Source: Costus lasius (taxonomy: Eukaryota; Streptophyta; Magnoliopsida; Zingiberales; Costaceae). From it: 64,000 bases of DNA. Shown here one piece after another: positions 13,275 through 25,204 of the stretch. The stretch is taken from NCBI GenBank assembly GCA_027563935.2, contig CM050450.1, positions 4,943,957-5,007,956 of the forward strand, in the 5' to 3' direction. The position numbers were made by a program, and so were the translations under genes. The notes under the pieces were generated by a model. The model had not been told where the DNA came from and did no database searches. It was given only the letters and a program-made list of their open reading frames with translations. The first letter of the stretch is position 1. Every line of letters starts with the position of its first letter.

Positions 13275-13480
13275 GATGGCGATCTGGCGTAGAAGAACCC
13301 TGATCCAACGAGCAAACAAAAGAGGGATTTGAAACCGATGGCAAAGATAATAGAGAAACAGAACAAAAGACAGGAGACGAGGAATCGAACACCATGAAGG
13401 ATGAGAAGATCTACCTGGGTTGAGCTTGGCGACCAACAAGACGAGCAGAGAAAAAATGCTGCTATAAGCGACGGAGGAAT

Positions 13481-13508
13481 GTATTTATAGAGGCAAGAGC
13501 TAGGGTTT
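13481..13508 (-). promoter_or_regulatory. RPP1 core promoter: TATA box and telo-box
   Basis: On the reverse strand, CTATAAATAC occupies 13490-13481, about 210 bp upstream of the P1 start codon. AAACCCTAG occupies 13508-13500, just upstream of it. Telo-boxes (AAACCCTA) are typical of plant translation-machinery promoters. The assignment is by position and motif only. Confidence 0.6.
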
Positions 13509-14342
13509 CATGAGGCCTTCCATTGGTCCATGCGGTGGAACCCGCGAGATTTCCAATTACGTGGCGTGCTGTTCGAAGCCCGTAGAATTTCGTTTATTTT
13601 GTATCATTAATTCTTTTTGTCCTTTTAGTTGCAATTAGTGAAAATTACAGGAAACTCCCGTAGTACTTTTGAATTATAAAAATACCCTTTAAATAATAAA
13701 GATTTTTACCATGAAATTTATTATAAAAGTTGTGTTATCGAGATCTATGGCCTCGTGAGCTTCGCATAATCAATTTGCTATTAATAAAGTCAAATAAGGA
13801 GGATTACATGGAGGCGTGGGAGAGTATGCTCGTCATCTCATACAAATGTTATGCGTGTAAGAGGTTTTCTGAACAAAAACTAGCGCCCCGCCCTCCTCCA
13901 TGTCCATCGTGGACAAAGAGACGAACCAGGATTCTTCGCCATTTGCACCTGACAAGAGCAAAGAGATTTACGATCGTTGGGAAGGAGACGATGCCTCACC
14001 ATGGTAGCGACGCCTAGGGCTCATAGAGAATTCGTCTTGCCCCAGCTAATAGTTCTCTTCCCAGTTTCCTTGGCGCCTGAAACCGGAAGCCGTACATACA
14101 TAGAAAGTAAGAAGAGGAGTGAGGGATAGATCGGGATGGATTCATTAGCGTGATCTTCGTCAGCCTTCTTCCTACAGATTTCCCAATCTATCTTTCTGTT
14201 TCTTCTATTCATATTCTGCTCTGAGGCGATCATCATCGCGATGAATCGCTTGCCTTAATTTGTATGGTGAAAATTTTACCTTTTTTTTAAGGGATATATA
14301 GTAAGAGACCTAGATCGAGAACGAGAAGGGGGTGAGGAGAGG
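13509..14342. other. Intergenic region between the divergent RPP1 and Rab genes
   Basis: Shared upstream region of two outward-facing genes. The segment just before the Rab start is purine-rich 5' UTR-like sequence (GAGAACGAGAAGGGGGTGAG). No separate gene was recognised, and the short open frames here lack family features. Confidence 0.5.
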
Positions 14343-17300
14343 ATGTCGACAGGGAATCGAAATCACTACGGGGAGTTCAACCAGAAGATCGACTACGTGT
14401 TCAAGGTGGTGCTGATCGGGGACTCGGCGGTGGGCAAGTCGCAGCTTCTCGCGCGCTTCGCCCGCAACGAATTCAGCATCGACTCCAAGGCCACTATTGG
14501 TGTCGAATTCCAGACGCGTACCCTGACGATCGATCAGAAGACCGTCAAGGCCCAGATCTGGGACACCGCCGGCCAAGAAAGGTCCTTTCTTTCCTCCCTT
14601 CTCTTCCTTTTCCTTTCGGTGATCAAAATGATGCGTCTTTGTTTTCATCCCTTTGAGCTTGGAAGGTGGTTTTTTCAACCAACCCATTGAATGATTAATT
14701 GATTGATTGTTCCTTAACGCGTCTCTGTTTTTATCCCTTTGTACTACGATCTGATACGAAGCTTTCATTGATGTTTAGTTGATTTGTGCGCATTGTTTCA
14801 CCGTATGTGCTTGTGTTTCTCTCCGATTTATTCCTCGAGTTTGATTTATAGATTGTATTTTGGGATATTTCCTGTGCTTTAAAAGCATCTCTTGGAAGTG
14901 GAGAAAAATTCCTGAGCAGGGTTAGTTCGTAGCCGTAACCCTGCTCAGGAATTTGAAAAGCCGTAAAAGTGAGAATCTTAAAGCCACTTTAAGATTTGAC
15001 CATGCCTGAGATTGGAGTCATTGTCTAGGAATTTTTTTAAGGAAGTGGGTCCTGTGGTGGTTAGTGGAAGTTGGTCAGTTGCAGGCTTGCAGCCGGCCCA
15101 ATGGCCCCTAAAAAAAAGAAGTTGCAGGTTGTATTTACTTTCAATGGTGTCATCATTTTTGTCTTTGTAATGCATGATAACTTGATAAGGACGAAGATAA
15201 CTCCAAAGTAAAGAAAACTGATCCCAAGCGTAATTTAATAACAGACCACCATAAACATGGCAAGAAAATTCACAACATACAATGAAGGCCTAACCCAAAT
15301 AAGCTATTTAGTTGGTGCTTGTGAAAATCCTGAATGGTATCCATATGTGAATCCGGAAAGGTAATAAGTCTACTTCTTGCCTAAATATTAATATAATTAG
15401 GAAAAACATCCTACGCTAATTGTTGTTGTTCCAATAAATTTTATAATATGTTTCCTTATAACCTTCATCTGTTACTTATTTTAGAAGCATTGGTCTCTTC
15501 AAATTATGATATAAAACTGAGCTTTCATAACTGGCTGATGTCTCAAACTTTATGTCTGGACTTGTACATGTCTTTGACCTCTTGTTAATTGGCTCATCTT
15601 ATTAAGTTTTTGGGTTCAAAAGTTTCACCGTTTCTGCGGAAGTCATTATATGTTAAATTTTATGCAACATAATTCTGATAAGCTTCTAATATTATGTGAA
15701 TTATGACTTGATAAATTAGATCAATGTGAAGCATTGTGTATTTCCTTGAAGGATTTTGCGTAGGCAAGCTTCTATAAGGTCTGCCACAGGAAATGATATT
15801 TTTGTTTAAAAGACTGAATATAATATGAAAAATGAGAAAATCAGATAGTACCTTATCTACTCCTAGATATCTTTGCAATGATGCAATTTGTGAATATTGG
15901 AGGTTGGAGTATTTATTAGTAATACAAGATGTCGGAAGATGTGAAATTTCCCTTGATCTGAAGTACACTGCTTATCGCAAATTTAGGTACATGAGCCATT
16001 TAGCTAATGTCATTTCTGGTTATTGTATTCATTAAAATGAAACTTTTCTGAAATCATTTCTGAAACTTTGCATAAGTCACTGACCATGCTACTTGAGTTA
16101 GCACATTCTGGTGATGGCATGCTTGATTGATTACCTGGTTATATGAGCTATTTATTTCATGTCATTTCTGGTTATTGTATTCATTAAAATGAAACCCTTT
16201 CTGAAACTTCGCACAAGTCACTGACCATGCTATTGAGTTATCACATTCTAATGATGACATGCTTGATTGATTACCTGGTTAGTGGTTAGTCTTAGAAGGT
16301 TAAAATTATTATGCAGTGACACACTTATTTTAATGTACTGTGTAGAAATCAACTCGAGTGAGAGTTTTCACAAGAAAGGCCATAAAGTATAAACTAATTT
16401 TGGAGATGGTTAAGTTGTTTGGATTTACATAGTCATTAAATTCTCGTGCATCTCTCCGTATATGAAGCCCTAAATTGACTCGAAAATATTGTGGCAATCA
16501 AGACCTTTAAATTTCTTCCGTAAGATTTTGTGAATAGTTTTATGAATTAGTGGTTAAAATCTGTATTAAATAGTGGAGTTGAGACTTGAGAGAATATTGT
16601 AATTGCTTATAAATTCTATGGCGGACATCAAACATATGGCCAACAATCTATAATGTGGAGAAGAATAAGACTTACTGTATTTGTATCTGGCAGCTAGAAC
16701 GAGAACTTCCTTCTGCATGTGCAATATGAAAATAATATTCTTGATAAATATGCGACGCTATGTTTTACAAACTTGATGTTTGAGGACTTGTTTTTGTCAG
16801 TATTGTTAAGCTATTAGGAAAGGACTTGTTTTTGAGCACTAGGATTCAAACTCTTGACCTGTGCTTTGATACTACTACTATGTTGTGATTAATTGGTTAC
16901 CACTTACCAGGTATTACATTAGTGATTGATTCAGAAAGTAAATTTATACGTATTTACTTCTTTTAAGCCCTAAAATACAATGCGATAAGACTTTCGTCCT
17001 ATCATGTTCACCAGTAATAAATTGGATGAACTAGAGAAATGCTACTTTTATGACCCTAATTTAGCGAGGAAAAGATAGGGAACACAGCCACATTAACTCA
17101 TGACAACCTAATAATGGTGGTATTATTTCTCTTGTCGATTGTTAGCAGCTCACCTTTGTTTGCATTCTTTTTGGTTATGATTATAATGAGTTTTCGTGCG
17201 TTTACGGACAGGTACCGGGCAGTAACAAGTGCATACTATAGAGGTGCAGTGGGGGCAATGCTCATCTATGATATGACTAAACGCCAATCATTTGACCATG

Positions 17301-17656
17301 TGGCTAGATGGCTGGAGGAACTGCGGACCCACGCTGACAGGAACATCGTGATTATGCTCATTGGAAACAAGGCTGACCTGGGAAGTCTTCGTGCAGTCCC
17401 CACAGAGGATGCAAAGGAGTTTGCCCAGCGTGAGAGTCTCTTCTTCATGGAGACCTCTGCTCTTGAAGCCACCAATGTTGAGACTGCTTTCCAGACTGTG
17501 CTCGGTGAGATTCATAGGATAGTGAGCAAAAAGACCCTTGCTGCTACTGAAGACTCTGCATCAGCTGGAAACTCAAACCTACTCAAGGGAACCAACATAG
17601 TAGTCCCTGGTCAGGAGCCCCCAAGTGAGGCTAAATCTTCATGTTGTTCATCCTAA
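14343..17656 (+). CDS. Rab GTPase, RABA (Rab11) class, RABA4-like
   Basis: Small GTPase of the plant RABA/Rab11 group, which acts in trafficking between trans-Golgi/recycling compartments and the plasma membrane; RABA4 members work in polarised secretion and tip growth. Two exons, 14343-14581 and 17212-17656, split inside the Arg codon after WDTAGQE, give 227 residues. Motifs: P-loop GDSAVGKS (26-33), switch I Thr51, WDTAGQE (73-79), NKAD (132-135) and ETSA (160-163). The tail ...SSCCSS supplies the cysteines for geranylgeranylation. Switch II continues normally across the junction as [17 protein letters not shown]. The start is the first ATG and fits the family N-terminus. The RABA4 assignment rests on the [18 protein letters not shown] and [14 protein letters not shown] context, so the subgroup is less certain than the family. 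The intron carries a tandem duplication. Confidence 0.93.
15991..16286. repeat. Two-copy tandem duplication in the Rab intron
   Basis: Two diverged copies of about 150 bp (15991-16142 and 16143-16286) share TCATTTCTGGTTATTGTATT, AAGTCACTGACCATGCTA and ATGCTTGATTGATTACCTGG in the same order. The first copy has a small internal repeat of TTTCTGAAA. It is intronic and has no coding sense. Confidence 0.8.
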
Positions 17657-18880
17657 TGAACCATCCATTTTCAAGCTCCCACTTGTTTCTTTCTTCTTGT
17701 CAATCAAAATTATGGATAGAGTTTTCAAAATTTTCTTATATTCTTTTTTGTCCGTCTATGTTCAAGCATCTTTTGATGCCTTCTATTTTTCTACTTCATA
17801 TTCTTGTAACCGTCATTCAATTGTGACACATTCTGTTTTTGTTATGCAAATTCGTACACATATTTAAGGTTTTTTAAAGAGCTGTGATGCTTTGTGTTCA
17901 AGCTCATAATTAATTTGTATGGCGTGGCTAGGAATTCTGCGTAAACTTCATTAAACTCATTAAAATCTCAGATCCAAAATTTTATTCTATATTTGTTTAT
18001 TGCTTAAGTATTTTTAAAAAATAAAAAAGATTATTACCGTATGAGTTGCATGAGGATGTGGACACGTGGTGAGATTTTTTATGTTTTATTTTTTTTAAAT
18101 ATAATTTGTTTTATCTGTTGCATGTTTTTCTTAAAAAAAAATATTTTTCTCCTAGTTATTTTCGAGCTCCAAACTTTGTACGAGTTGAGTTTTTTACCAA
18201 CTGAAACGCTTTAAGGCCTGTTTTGTTTGGCGCCGCTAAAAACAAAAAAATAATAAAATAGTAAAATCTGAAAAAACTATAATTTGATATTTTTATTATT
18301 TTTATTTTTTTAAAAAAGTAATTTATATAATTTTAATTATTATTATTTTAATATAAAATTTTAATAATAAAGAAAAAATATAATTAATTTAAATAATTTA
18401 TTATTGCATGGGTTCTAAGGCAAAAAGCAGGCAAAGCGTAGAACCACAACTCAAGTGCTCTCTAAGGAGTAAAGCGATGCTCATAGATGGCCAATGCATG
18501 CAATGGAGAAGTGCAGTTGACCAGATGTTGGGGGGAATAACGCAATGCGACAATGGATGTTGGCGTCCCCAAATCAAGTTGCGATGGTGTGCACTGGTAG
18601 CATAACCCTTGAGGACCTTGGTAGTGTCTTATCCTCCATCATGCAACATAGTCATGCATCTTCATGGAGTGCTATAATCATTGTGAGTCTATACATGTGG
18701 GAGTTTATGCACTTCCCTTATTTGATAATATTATAGTAAGCTTTTTATTGACTATTATAATACTAGGTATTTGGTTAAACATTTGATGTCCCAGATATAT
18801 TATTCACAATATTCTTTTGCTATAAATATGATTGTGTACTTTACGCATTGTTATATATCAAAAGAAATGACAACTATCCT
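17657..18880. other. AT-rich intergenic region
   Basis: 3' UTR of the Rab gene followed by very AT-rich sequence (18240-18400 is mostly A and T). A short open frame at 18408-18605 resembles nothing I know. No gene is supported. Confidence 0.5.
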
Positions 18881-18881
18881 A

Positions 18882-20420
18882 TGTGTTAGGCTCTGGACTT
18901 CCCGGTTCGGCCCACGGCTCAGTAGGCCTAGCAAGTAAATTGACCCAAGCCCAAACCAACAGAACGAGAAGAGAAATCGGGCCCGGTCAACGCGTGCGGT
19001 AGACCCATCCAAATCACATGCGGCCGATTTTAACGCTACAGCATCAACTCCACCCATCCGCTCGAACGCGAGCGCTTCAGACGGAGACGACACCGTCGTC
19101 GGCTGCAGGCGATGCGAGAAAACCGGCAGCGCGACGAGGGCGTTGGCAGCGTCTCCACGAGACCCGGACGCAGACGACGCGGAAAAGAGAAGGCAAGGCA
19201 AGCGAGGGACGCGGACAGAGCAAGTTCTTCGGAGGCTTCAAGGCGACGCAGTCGCGGGCGAAATCCTCGGCTTGGACGACGCAGAGCGAGGTGTGTGGAG
19301 CGGATGAACTGGGCAAAGAAAGCGAGTGTTCCCTGTTCGCCTCCTCTTTAAAAGCTGGAAGATGAGATCGGGATCGGGGATTTTTGCCACCAGGGAGCGA
19401 CTGAAGCGACGAGCGAGAGCTGAGTGAACTTTGAGAGCCGAGAGCCTGTAAACGGCGGCGAGATCCGTTGCCGACGTGAGAGGACGAGAGGTGAGGGGTT
19501 TTTGTAGTTCGGATTTACGGATAAATCGAGCGAAGCTTTTCCCCGTTTTCCTCTATTCCGGTGATATTTCCCTCTGTTCCTATGATCATCTCTCTGGTTT
19601 CGACGTCGACTCCTCGCGGCTTCCGGGTCGGCGACAAGAAGGCAAAAGCGAGGTGCGGACGGCGCACCCTTCTTCTCCGGCGACATGCGAAGGAAGGTCG
19701 ACTGCAAATCCATGAGTGCAGGCGGCACTCGGCGAGCTCGCGCGGACGAAGGCGTGAGGTTGAAGAAGAAGACGCAGATGGGCGAGTTCCGATTTTGACC
19801 AGGTCAAAATCGAAACCGAAAATTTGCATCGCGCGACGGGATTTGGCAGCTGACGCACGGACGACGTCAACAAAGCGAAATCACAATTCGACAACGAACG
19901 ATTCGGCGGCTGACGTCAGGCGTGACGTCAGCGAACGGAAATAACTCGGCGTGATTTTGACTCTCGGGTCAAAATCAATTTGAGGTATTTTGATTTCCTG
20001 ATTTGGGAATTAGGGTTAGGGTTTTATCCGTGATAATTGTAATTTGGAAAAAAAAATTGAGCAAGGAAGTTAGGGTTTCAAATTGGGGGCAAAATTTGTC
20101 CGGAAACCCTTGCGAGTGCAGGCTCTGGTGTTCTGCCGGACGGTCTTAAGATAGCGGATAAACGTCGATTTTAGGGCGATTCGACTAGGGCGTGGCACTA
20201 TGTACATTGGGGGTGCAGCGGTAGACCATACGGTATTTTCTCTTATAAATGTACATCTTCAACTAGGTGAAAAAGTTCAGTGCACTTTTCAGTTTACCTT
20301 CGTAGTTCTTGAGTCGGTGCAAAGAGACTTCTCACTCTTGAAGCGGGTTGACGACGAAAAAGCACTCCGAGAATTCCAATTGCAGTTAAGGTCCTCGTCC
20401 AAGATTTCATAATGGAAAAT
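18882..20420. other. GC-rich block, probably repeat-derived
   Basis: An abrupt change to GC-rich sequence at TGTTAGGCTCTGG, reverting to AT-rich near 20420. Frames are open on both strands and in several phases, a composition effect that gives no protein recognisable as a family member. The sharp border, the TGTTAGG start and the UTR-like content suggest an LTR or another transposon fragment, but no matching end or target duplication was found. Confidence 0.4.
19911..19930 (+). promoter_or_regulatory. as-1-like TGACG pair
   Basis: TGACGTCA at 19911-19918 and again at 19923-19930. The two TGACG cores are separated by exactly 7 bp, the spacing of the as-1 element bound by TGA-class bZIP factors. 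It sits in the GC-rich block about 1.05 kb upstream of the next start codon, so it may serve that gene, a transposon promoter, or nothing. Confidence 0.45.
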
Positions 20421-20974
20421 TTATGAATAGACTTCATATCAAAGACAAAAAAGAAAACACAAATTAGCAGATAAAAAGAAACTCACCTAGCAGATCAAGT
20501 ACACCATCCGATGATGAAATGCACTCTTTAATAAAATTTCTAATTTTATTAAAATAACTGAAAATTATAAAAAAAAATTTTGAGTTTGACATATTTGTGA
20601 TCTTTAATTTTTTTTCCAGCAGGAGGCTTTTCGGCTGTTCTTATTTTCGAATAGTTAGAAGAAATTTAATGTTATTGGAGTGTCGCAGTCGCAGTCGTTC
20701 TTTCTTCCAATGGCGACGATCGGGCGACTTCAAATTCCTCTGTTTACTATCAATCTCTCTTCGACGCTTCCCCAGGAAATCTGAGATTTTTCATTTCAGC
20801 GTTTCCCTCGACCTCGGAGAAGAATTCCAGAACAAAAATCGATTTTTTTTCATCAATCTCAAGAAAAGTCGGTTTTTTTGGGCGTAAAGGAGGTGAAATC
20901 GAAGCCTTTTTTTAAACAAAATCTAAATTCCTCCTCTGCTTGGAGGAGCAGGTGGTCAGGTCAGTTTAATCGAG

Positions 20975-23900
20975 ATGAAGATGGATCGTCACGACGGTGG
21001 GGGGAGTGGGATGGTGCTTGCAATCGAGTGCGTGGCAGGGAGCAGCAAAGTGAAGGAGTGGAGCGGCGGCGGGGAGGGGTTGGAGGCGGCGCTTCAGACG
21101 GGGGACATCCTCGAGGAGATCACCTTCGGCTTCTCGCCGCCGCTGCGGTCGCCGTTCAAGGGCGGGCGAGCGGCGGCGGTGAAGCTCCTCCACGCCGCAT
21201 TCAAGCGCGGCGACACCTCCGTCCTCCTCAAGGCCCGCCGCGGCCGCGCGGGCGACCCGGATGCCGCCTCCGTCGAGCTCCACGCCTGCATCGTGCCCCA
21301 TCCCGCGGCGGGGCGGCGGCAGTACTGGCTCTGCTCCATCAGCGACCCCAATCACGTTGTCGATCTGGTTGGCCGCACCGAGGCCGAGTGCATCGCGTTG
21401 CACGGTAACTTCCAATTCTCTTCCTTTTTTTTTCCTTCTCCCCCTCTTTCATTTCCAAAATCAAGTATTAACTGCTCCTTGTGCTAATTCTACAAGCAAT
21501 TGTTCCAACTTTCGTGTTTTTCATTTCATAAATACGCTAAATTTTAATAAGATATTTCGCCAGTAATGCGCCACAAAATTTGAAGAAATACAAGACACTG
21601 GCCAAGGTTTATTTTTGGCAGATTCATTCATGCTCATCTCTGTTATAAATGCAAATCAATGGCATATCTAGCACTAGATTTGTCTTCCAGCAGCTTTGAT
21701 TAAAGAAATACAAGTTTGACTTTTTAAGCAGAGGAAGAGTGCTTGAGGGGCACAGTTTATGATTTAAAGTCAATGGATCAGCACTAAGCAATTCTGGGGA
21801 ATGGCTCTCTGTATACATAGTAATATTTTGTGGTCAATTTCTGGATATAGTTGAAGCCTAAACTTCATCGATCTATTTCTGAAGTGATAGGGGGTAATAT
21901 AATGTACAAATAATCTTCCAAGTACAAAACACTCTAACCTTGCAATTAAAATTTAAAGAGAATTGTGTTGATTGTTGTGAAGAGAATGTAATGGCATTAA
22001 GAAGTCAATATCATTAGTTATCTTGGCTTGATTAATCTCCCAAGCTATTTTAACTTTTTCCTTCTTGTTCAGTTCTCATCTTCATGATCTAATTGTTTGT
22101 GCATTTGAATCCTTTGAAATAGGATCAAGGAGTTCTAGGGTGGTTTGTGCTTTGAGCAATACACATCTCCAAGATGGCTATGTGCCATATCCATGGGAGA
22201 AGAAGATGAGGGAGTCACTGCAGATGCCCAGCTCAAGTTGTTTCCTTTCTTTGCTTATCCTTCCCAAGCAATCTGACCCCTCGGGCAACTACTATGGCTC
22301 GGTCGAGCACACACTAGCCCGGGCTAATGCATGGCTCAACTCTTCTCAGGCCTCAGGTGTCCCCATTGTCGTCATGAGCCTTCAAACCGAGGGCTTGCTC
22401 ACAAAGGTATCAGCAAAGGCCTTGTGGGTAAAAGTAAAAGTACATTGAACTCTTTTCAATTTACACAAGTATCTTCATTTTGGAAATGAGTGGTCATCCA
22501 ATTAAATCTTTGAAAGGATCAAAAGATGTTTCTTGAACTCTTCACCAAATCAGTGATGGTTTTGTCACGACAGATATCAGGGGAGACTGCTTCATCCACA
22601 GTGAACAAGGGATCACTGGCTGACCTCCCAAACTTGGCAAATGCTAGCCTGTATGGATTTCAAGATTACCACGGACTTGACATCGGGGTGGTGAGGGCTG
22701 TCAGGCTTTGGTACACTCCAAAAGCTGGTGAGATGCCATTGGAGATTAAACTTCAAGAAGGTGACACAAAATTGGGCTTCTCAATCAGTCGTATTGAAGA
22801 GGTATTTGCAGTTCCTTGAGACAATTCAACTGTTTGATTAACTTTTCTGGTGGTTTGTTTTTTTGATATAGTAATCGGAACCAAATAGAAATCCATAACC
22901 ACAATTATGAGTTTGAATCTCCCTTGAATTCTAGTGTAAGCTATCCAAGCTGCTCAGTGTGGCTTAGAATTCAACTTAATAATGGTTCAATTTTAAGTTC
23001 AATCTCATGCAAAAGTTGAAGAATATAGAGTTCAGATCATTTTGTTTTTGCTCTTTTATTGATTTGTTCACTTACTTGCTCATAAGCTTGTGAAAATGAT
23101 TACTTGTGTGCATAACAAGATTTTAACTACCGATAAACCAGTTCATTGTCGGACCTATAAGTTCGGTTTATATCAACACATGATACTCATGATATTGATT
23201 GGATATAATATATAAATTATATAGTATATATCATCTTATATATTGGAACCAACCTATTATGTGTATCAGTCCAAACTAATAATGGGCGGTTTGGACCGGC
23301 ATTTCATTTCTTGTGCAGTAGATCTATTGTTTAGTTTGTTGAGCTATTGTTCAGTTTATTATGAAAAATAAACAAATGTATCTCTTCTAATCTTCAGTAC
23401 ACTTTCATAGACTTGTAGGTGTATTATGAATTCAAGCTTGAAATGAATTTGATCTTCAGTTTGCTTCCAAGCCTGAATCTTTTAGCTGCATTACTATAGT
23501 GAGCTAGAACCTTATAAAATCTAATTTAGGAAATCTGAAGTTTCACTTATTTCAATCAAGCTTGAGCTTGAGGTCGCTCATATTTTGTTTGGTTGCACTA
23601 AAGCTTGGTTGGACTTGGCTCATTTGATGCCTTACCTTCGAGCATGTAGTAATGGATTGAAACTCCTAAAATAGTAGTGAAAGAACTAATCAAGCTCCTA
23701 TTATTCGTGAAGGGATTTATCTACATATCATCAGTCACAGATGCCGAAGACAATTGTGGAGTTCCTGCAGCTCGATCAGGGCTCATACAACTCTTTAGAG
23801 AAGCTAGAAAAGCTTCAAAGTTGCTAGTGATCTCCAGGGTGGGGAACGAGAAGGTCCTTCCATGGATGGTCTCTACATCTGGTGCCATCAGATGCTTTGA

Positions 23901-24201
23901 TACCGTCTCTCTCAGCCAGAAGCTCTCACTTCACCGTCATGCAATGAAGCCAATTCTCCTCCATCTAATCATGTGGGAGTTGCTTCCATCAACTCTCACA
24001 AGAGTGGTAGACAAGTTTGCGACCACAACGCCATTTGTGCCGCATTCTCAATCTACAGGTGAAGAGGCCAAGACATCAGTGGAGGAAGTGCTGCAAGATG
24101 TTGACTCTGACACAGTTGACTCTGAGGATTCTCTAAGTAGGGATCTGGTTGGAGATGTGTCTTTTAGATTTTATGACTTGTCCATCAATACAAGCAACTG
24201 A
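20975..24201 (+). CDS. Conserved plant-type protein of unknown function with a PDZ-like C-terminal half
   Basis: Four exons, 20975-21404, 22123-22406, 22574-22801 and 23713-24201, all GT-AG with matching phases, give 476 residues. A second in-frame ATG two codons in (MDRHDGGG) is an equally good start. I do not recognise a named family. The N-terminal part (GMVLAIECVAGSSKVKEW) is followed by segments that look globular and conserved: YWLCSISDPNHVVDLVG, VVCALSNTHLQDGYVPYPWE and YGFQDYHGLDIGVVRAVRLW. A PDZ-like stretch follows from about residue 300 (KLGFSISRIEEGFIYISSV, then AARSGL and SKLLVISRVGNEKVLPWMV). The C-terminus is acidic and Ser-rich. There is no signal peptide or membrane segment, so it is probably soluble. 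The first exon is GC-rich, the rest AT-richer, as is common in monocot genes. Confidence 0.8.
23120..23310. repeat. Degenerate ACCGGT-type repeat in the third intron of the PDZ-like gene
   Basis: Includes CGATAAACCAGTTC, GTTCGGTTTATATC, an AT-rich middle and GGGCGGTTTGGACCGGC. It resembles a decayed foldback element. Boundaries are approximate. Confidence 0.35.
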
Positions 24202-24790
24202 CCTTGATCGTTGCCTAGTTCTGATATCTGATCTTTGTTCGCAAAGAATTGTGATTCACTTTGCAATTATGCAGTGTCAGCTTTTGAGAAAGAATAATTG
24301 AGTTTGTTAATCTACAAATGGAGCATCTTCTTAAGTAAATTCATGAATACTAATTTGCCTTCGACTTAATGCTTGTTGTTTCATGAACTTTGCATGGATC
24401 CACTTTTTTAGGAAATCAATGGATTCTAACTTGCTTGATCGAGGACAAGCATCAACCTGCATCTCATTCCTCTTCTGCAATGAAAAACAGAAGCATCTAG
24501 CCATCTACCAACTTGTGAGGAGGAAAGGTTAGACTATTCTTCTCTGCTCCGTGTTTGCTTTTTTTCTTCTTTGTAAAATGTTTTTGGTTCTTTTATCCTG
24601 CGTGAAATACCAGGCCTACTCTGAGAGTTCAAAAGAATTGGATAATAAAGTAAATTCAGCAATACTTGAAAAGAGCAGCACCTTCAGCACCTAACCAAGT
24701 TCATGCTACTGTGGACACCCAGCACACAAAAATCACACCTCTCAACAACTTAGCCATGAGAACTACATGATCTCAGGGAACCTTCCCTCT

Positions 24791-24800
24791 CTATATAGTT
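24791..24800 (+). promoter_or_regulatory. TATA box of the lipid-transfer protein gene
   Basis: CTATATAGTT lies about 70 bp upstream of the start codon at 24863, preceded by a pyrimidine-rich tract. The position is appropriate for a TATA box with a short 5' UTR. Confidence 0.5.
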
Positions 24801-24862
24801 CTTACATCTGTTAAAAAAATCTTACAGCATATGCACTTTGCCTTTGCACACAGATTACAGGC

Positions 24863-25204
24863 ATGAGGGCTCCTTCTTCCAGTGCAGTGACACTTTGGCT
24901 TGTGCTATTAGTGCTGTTCCATGGCTTGGTTAGCCATGCATCAGTTCAGGCGTGCACGCATCCCCCACTTGTGACGCTAATGCTGTTGCAGCCTTGCCAG
25001 GCGGCGGTCACACCCTTCAGCCCGGCAGGGCCGAGCCCTGCATGCTGCGCCTCCATCAAGGCGCTGGGGCAGCCCTGCCTCTGCAGTCTGATCAGCGGTC
25101 CTCCCATCTCCGGCGTCGACATCCGCAGGGCCATGCAGCTGCCAGGCAGATGCACCATTAAATTTGACCCATGTATTGCACCTTTTTCCGCTTGGCTATC
25201 GTAG
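24863..25204 (+). CDS. Small secreted lipid-transfer protein (8-cysteine motif, DIR1-like/type II)
   Basis: 113 residues. A hydrophobic signal peptide (about residues 9-28, LWLVLLVLFHGLVSHA) is followed by the eight-cysteine motif of the plant LTP/2S albumin superfamily. The cysteines are at 31, 45, 61, 62, 72, 74, 97 and 104, in the order C-C-CC-CXC-C-C. They form four disulfides around a lipid-binding cavity in an extracellular protein. The residue between the CXC cysteines is Leu, as in type II and DIR1-like members. There is no GPI tail. The frame ends 9 residues after the last cysteine; some relatives have an intron near this point, so the exact C-terminus could differ. The role (lipid shuttling, cuticle or defence signalling) cannot be decided from sequence. 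Confidence 0.85.
   Translation: MRAPSSSAVTLWLVLLVLFHGLVSHASVQACTHPPLVTLMLLQPCQAAVTPFSPAGPSPACCASIKALGQPCLCSLISGPPISGVDIRRAMQLPGRCTIKFDPCIAPFSAWLS

Noticed and set aside
12741..13439. A 232-codon reverse-strand frame over the P1 gene
   Set aside because: It runs through P1 introns; the GT-AG exon model gives the full canonical P1 protein instead.
19018..19944. Several overlapping open frames on both strands in the 19-20 kb GC-rich block
   Set aside because: Frames are open in several phases on both strands because of base composition; none has a family signature or splice context.
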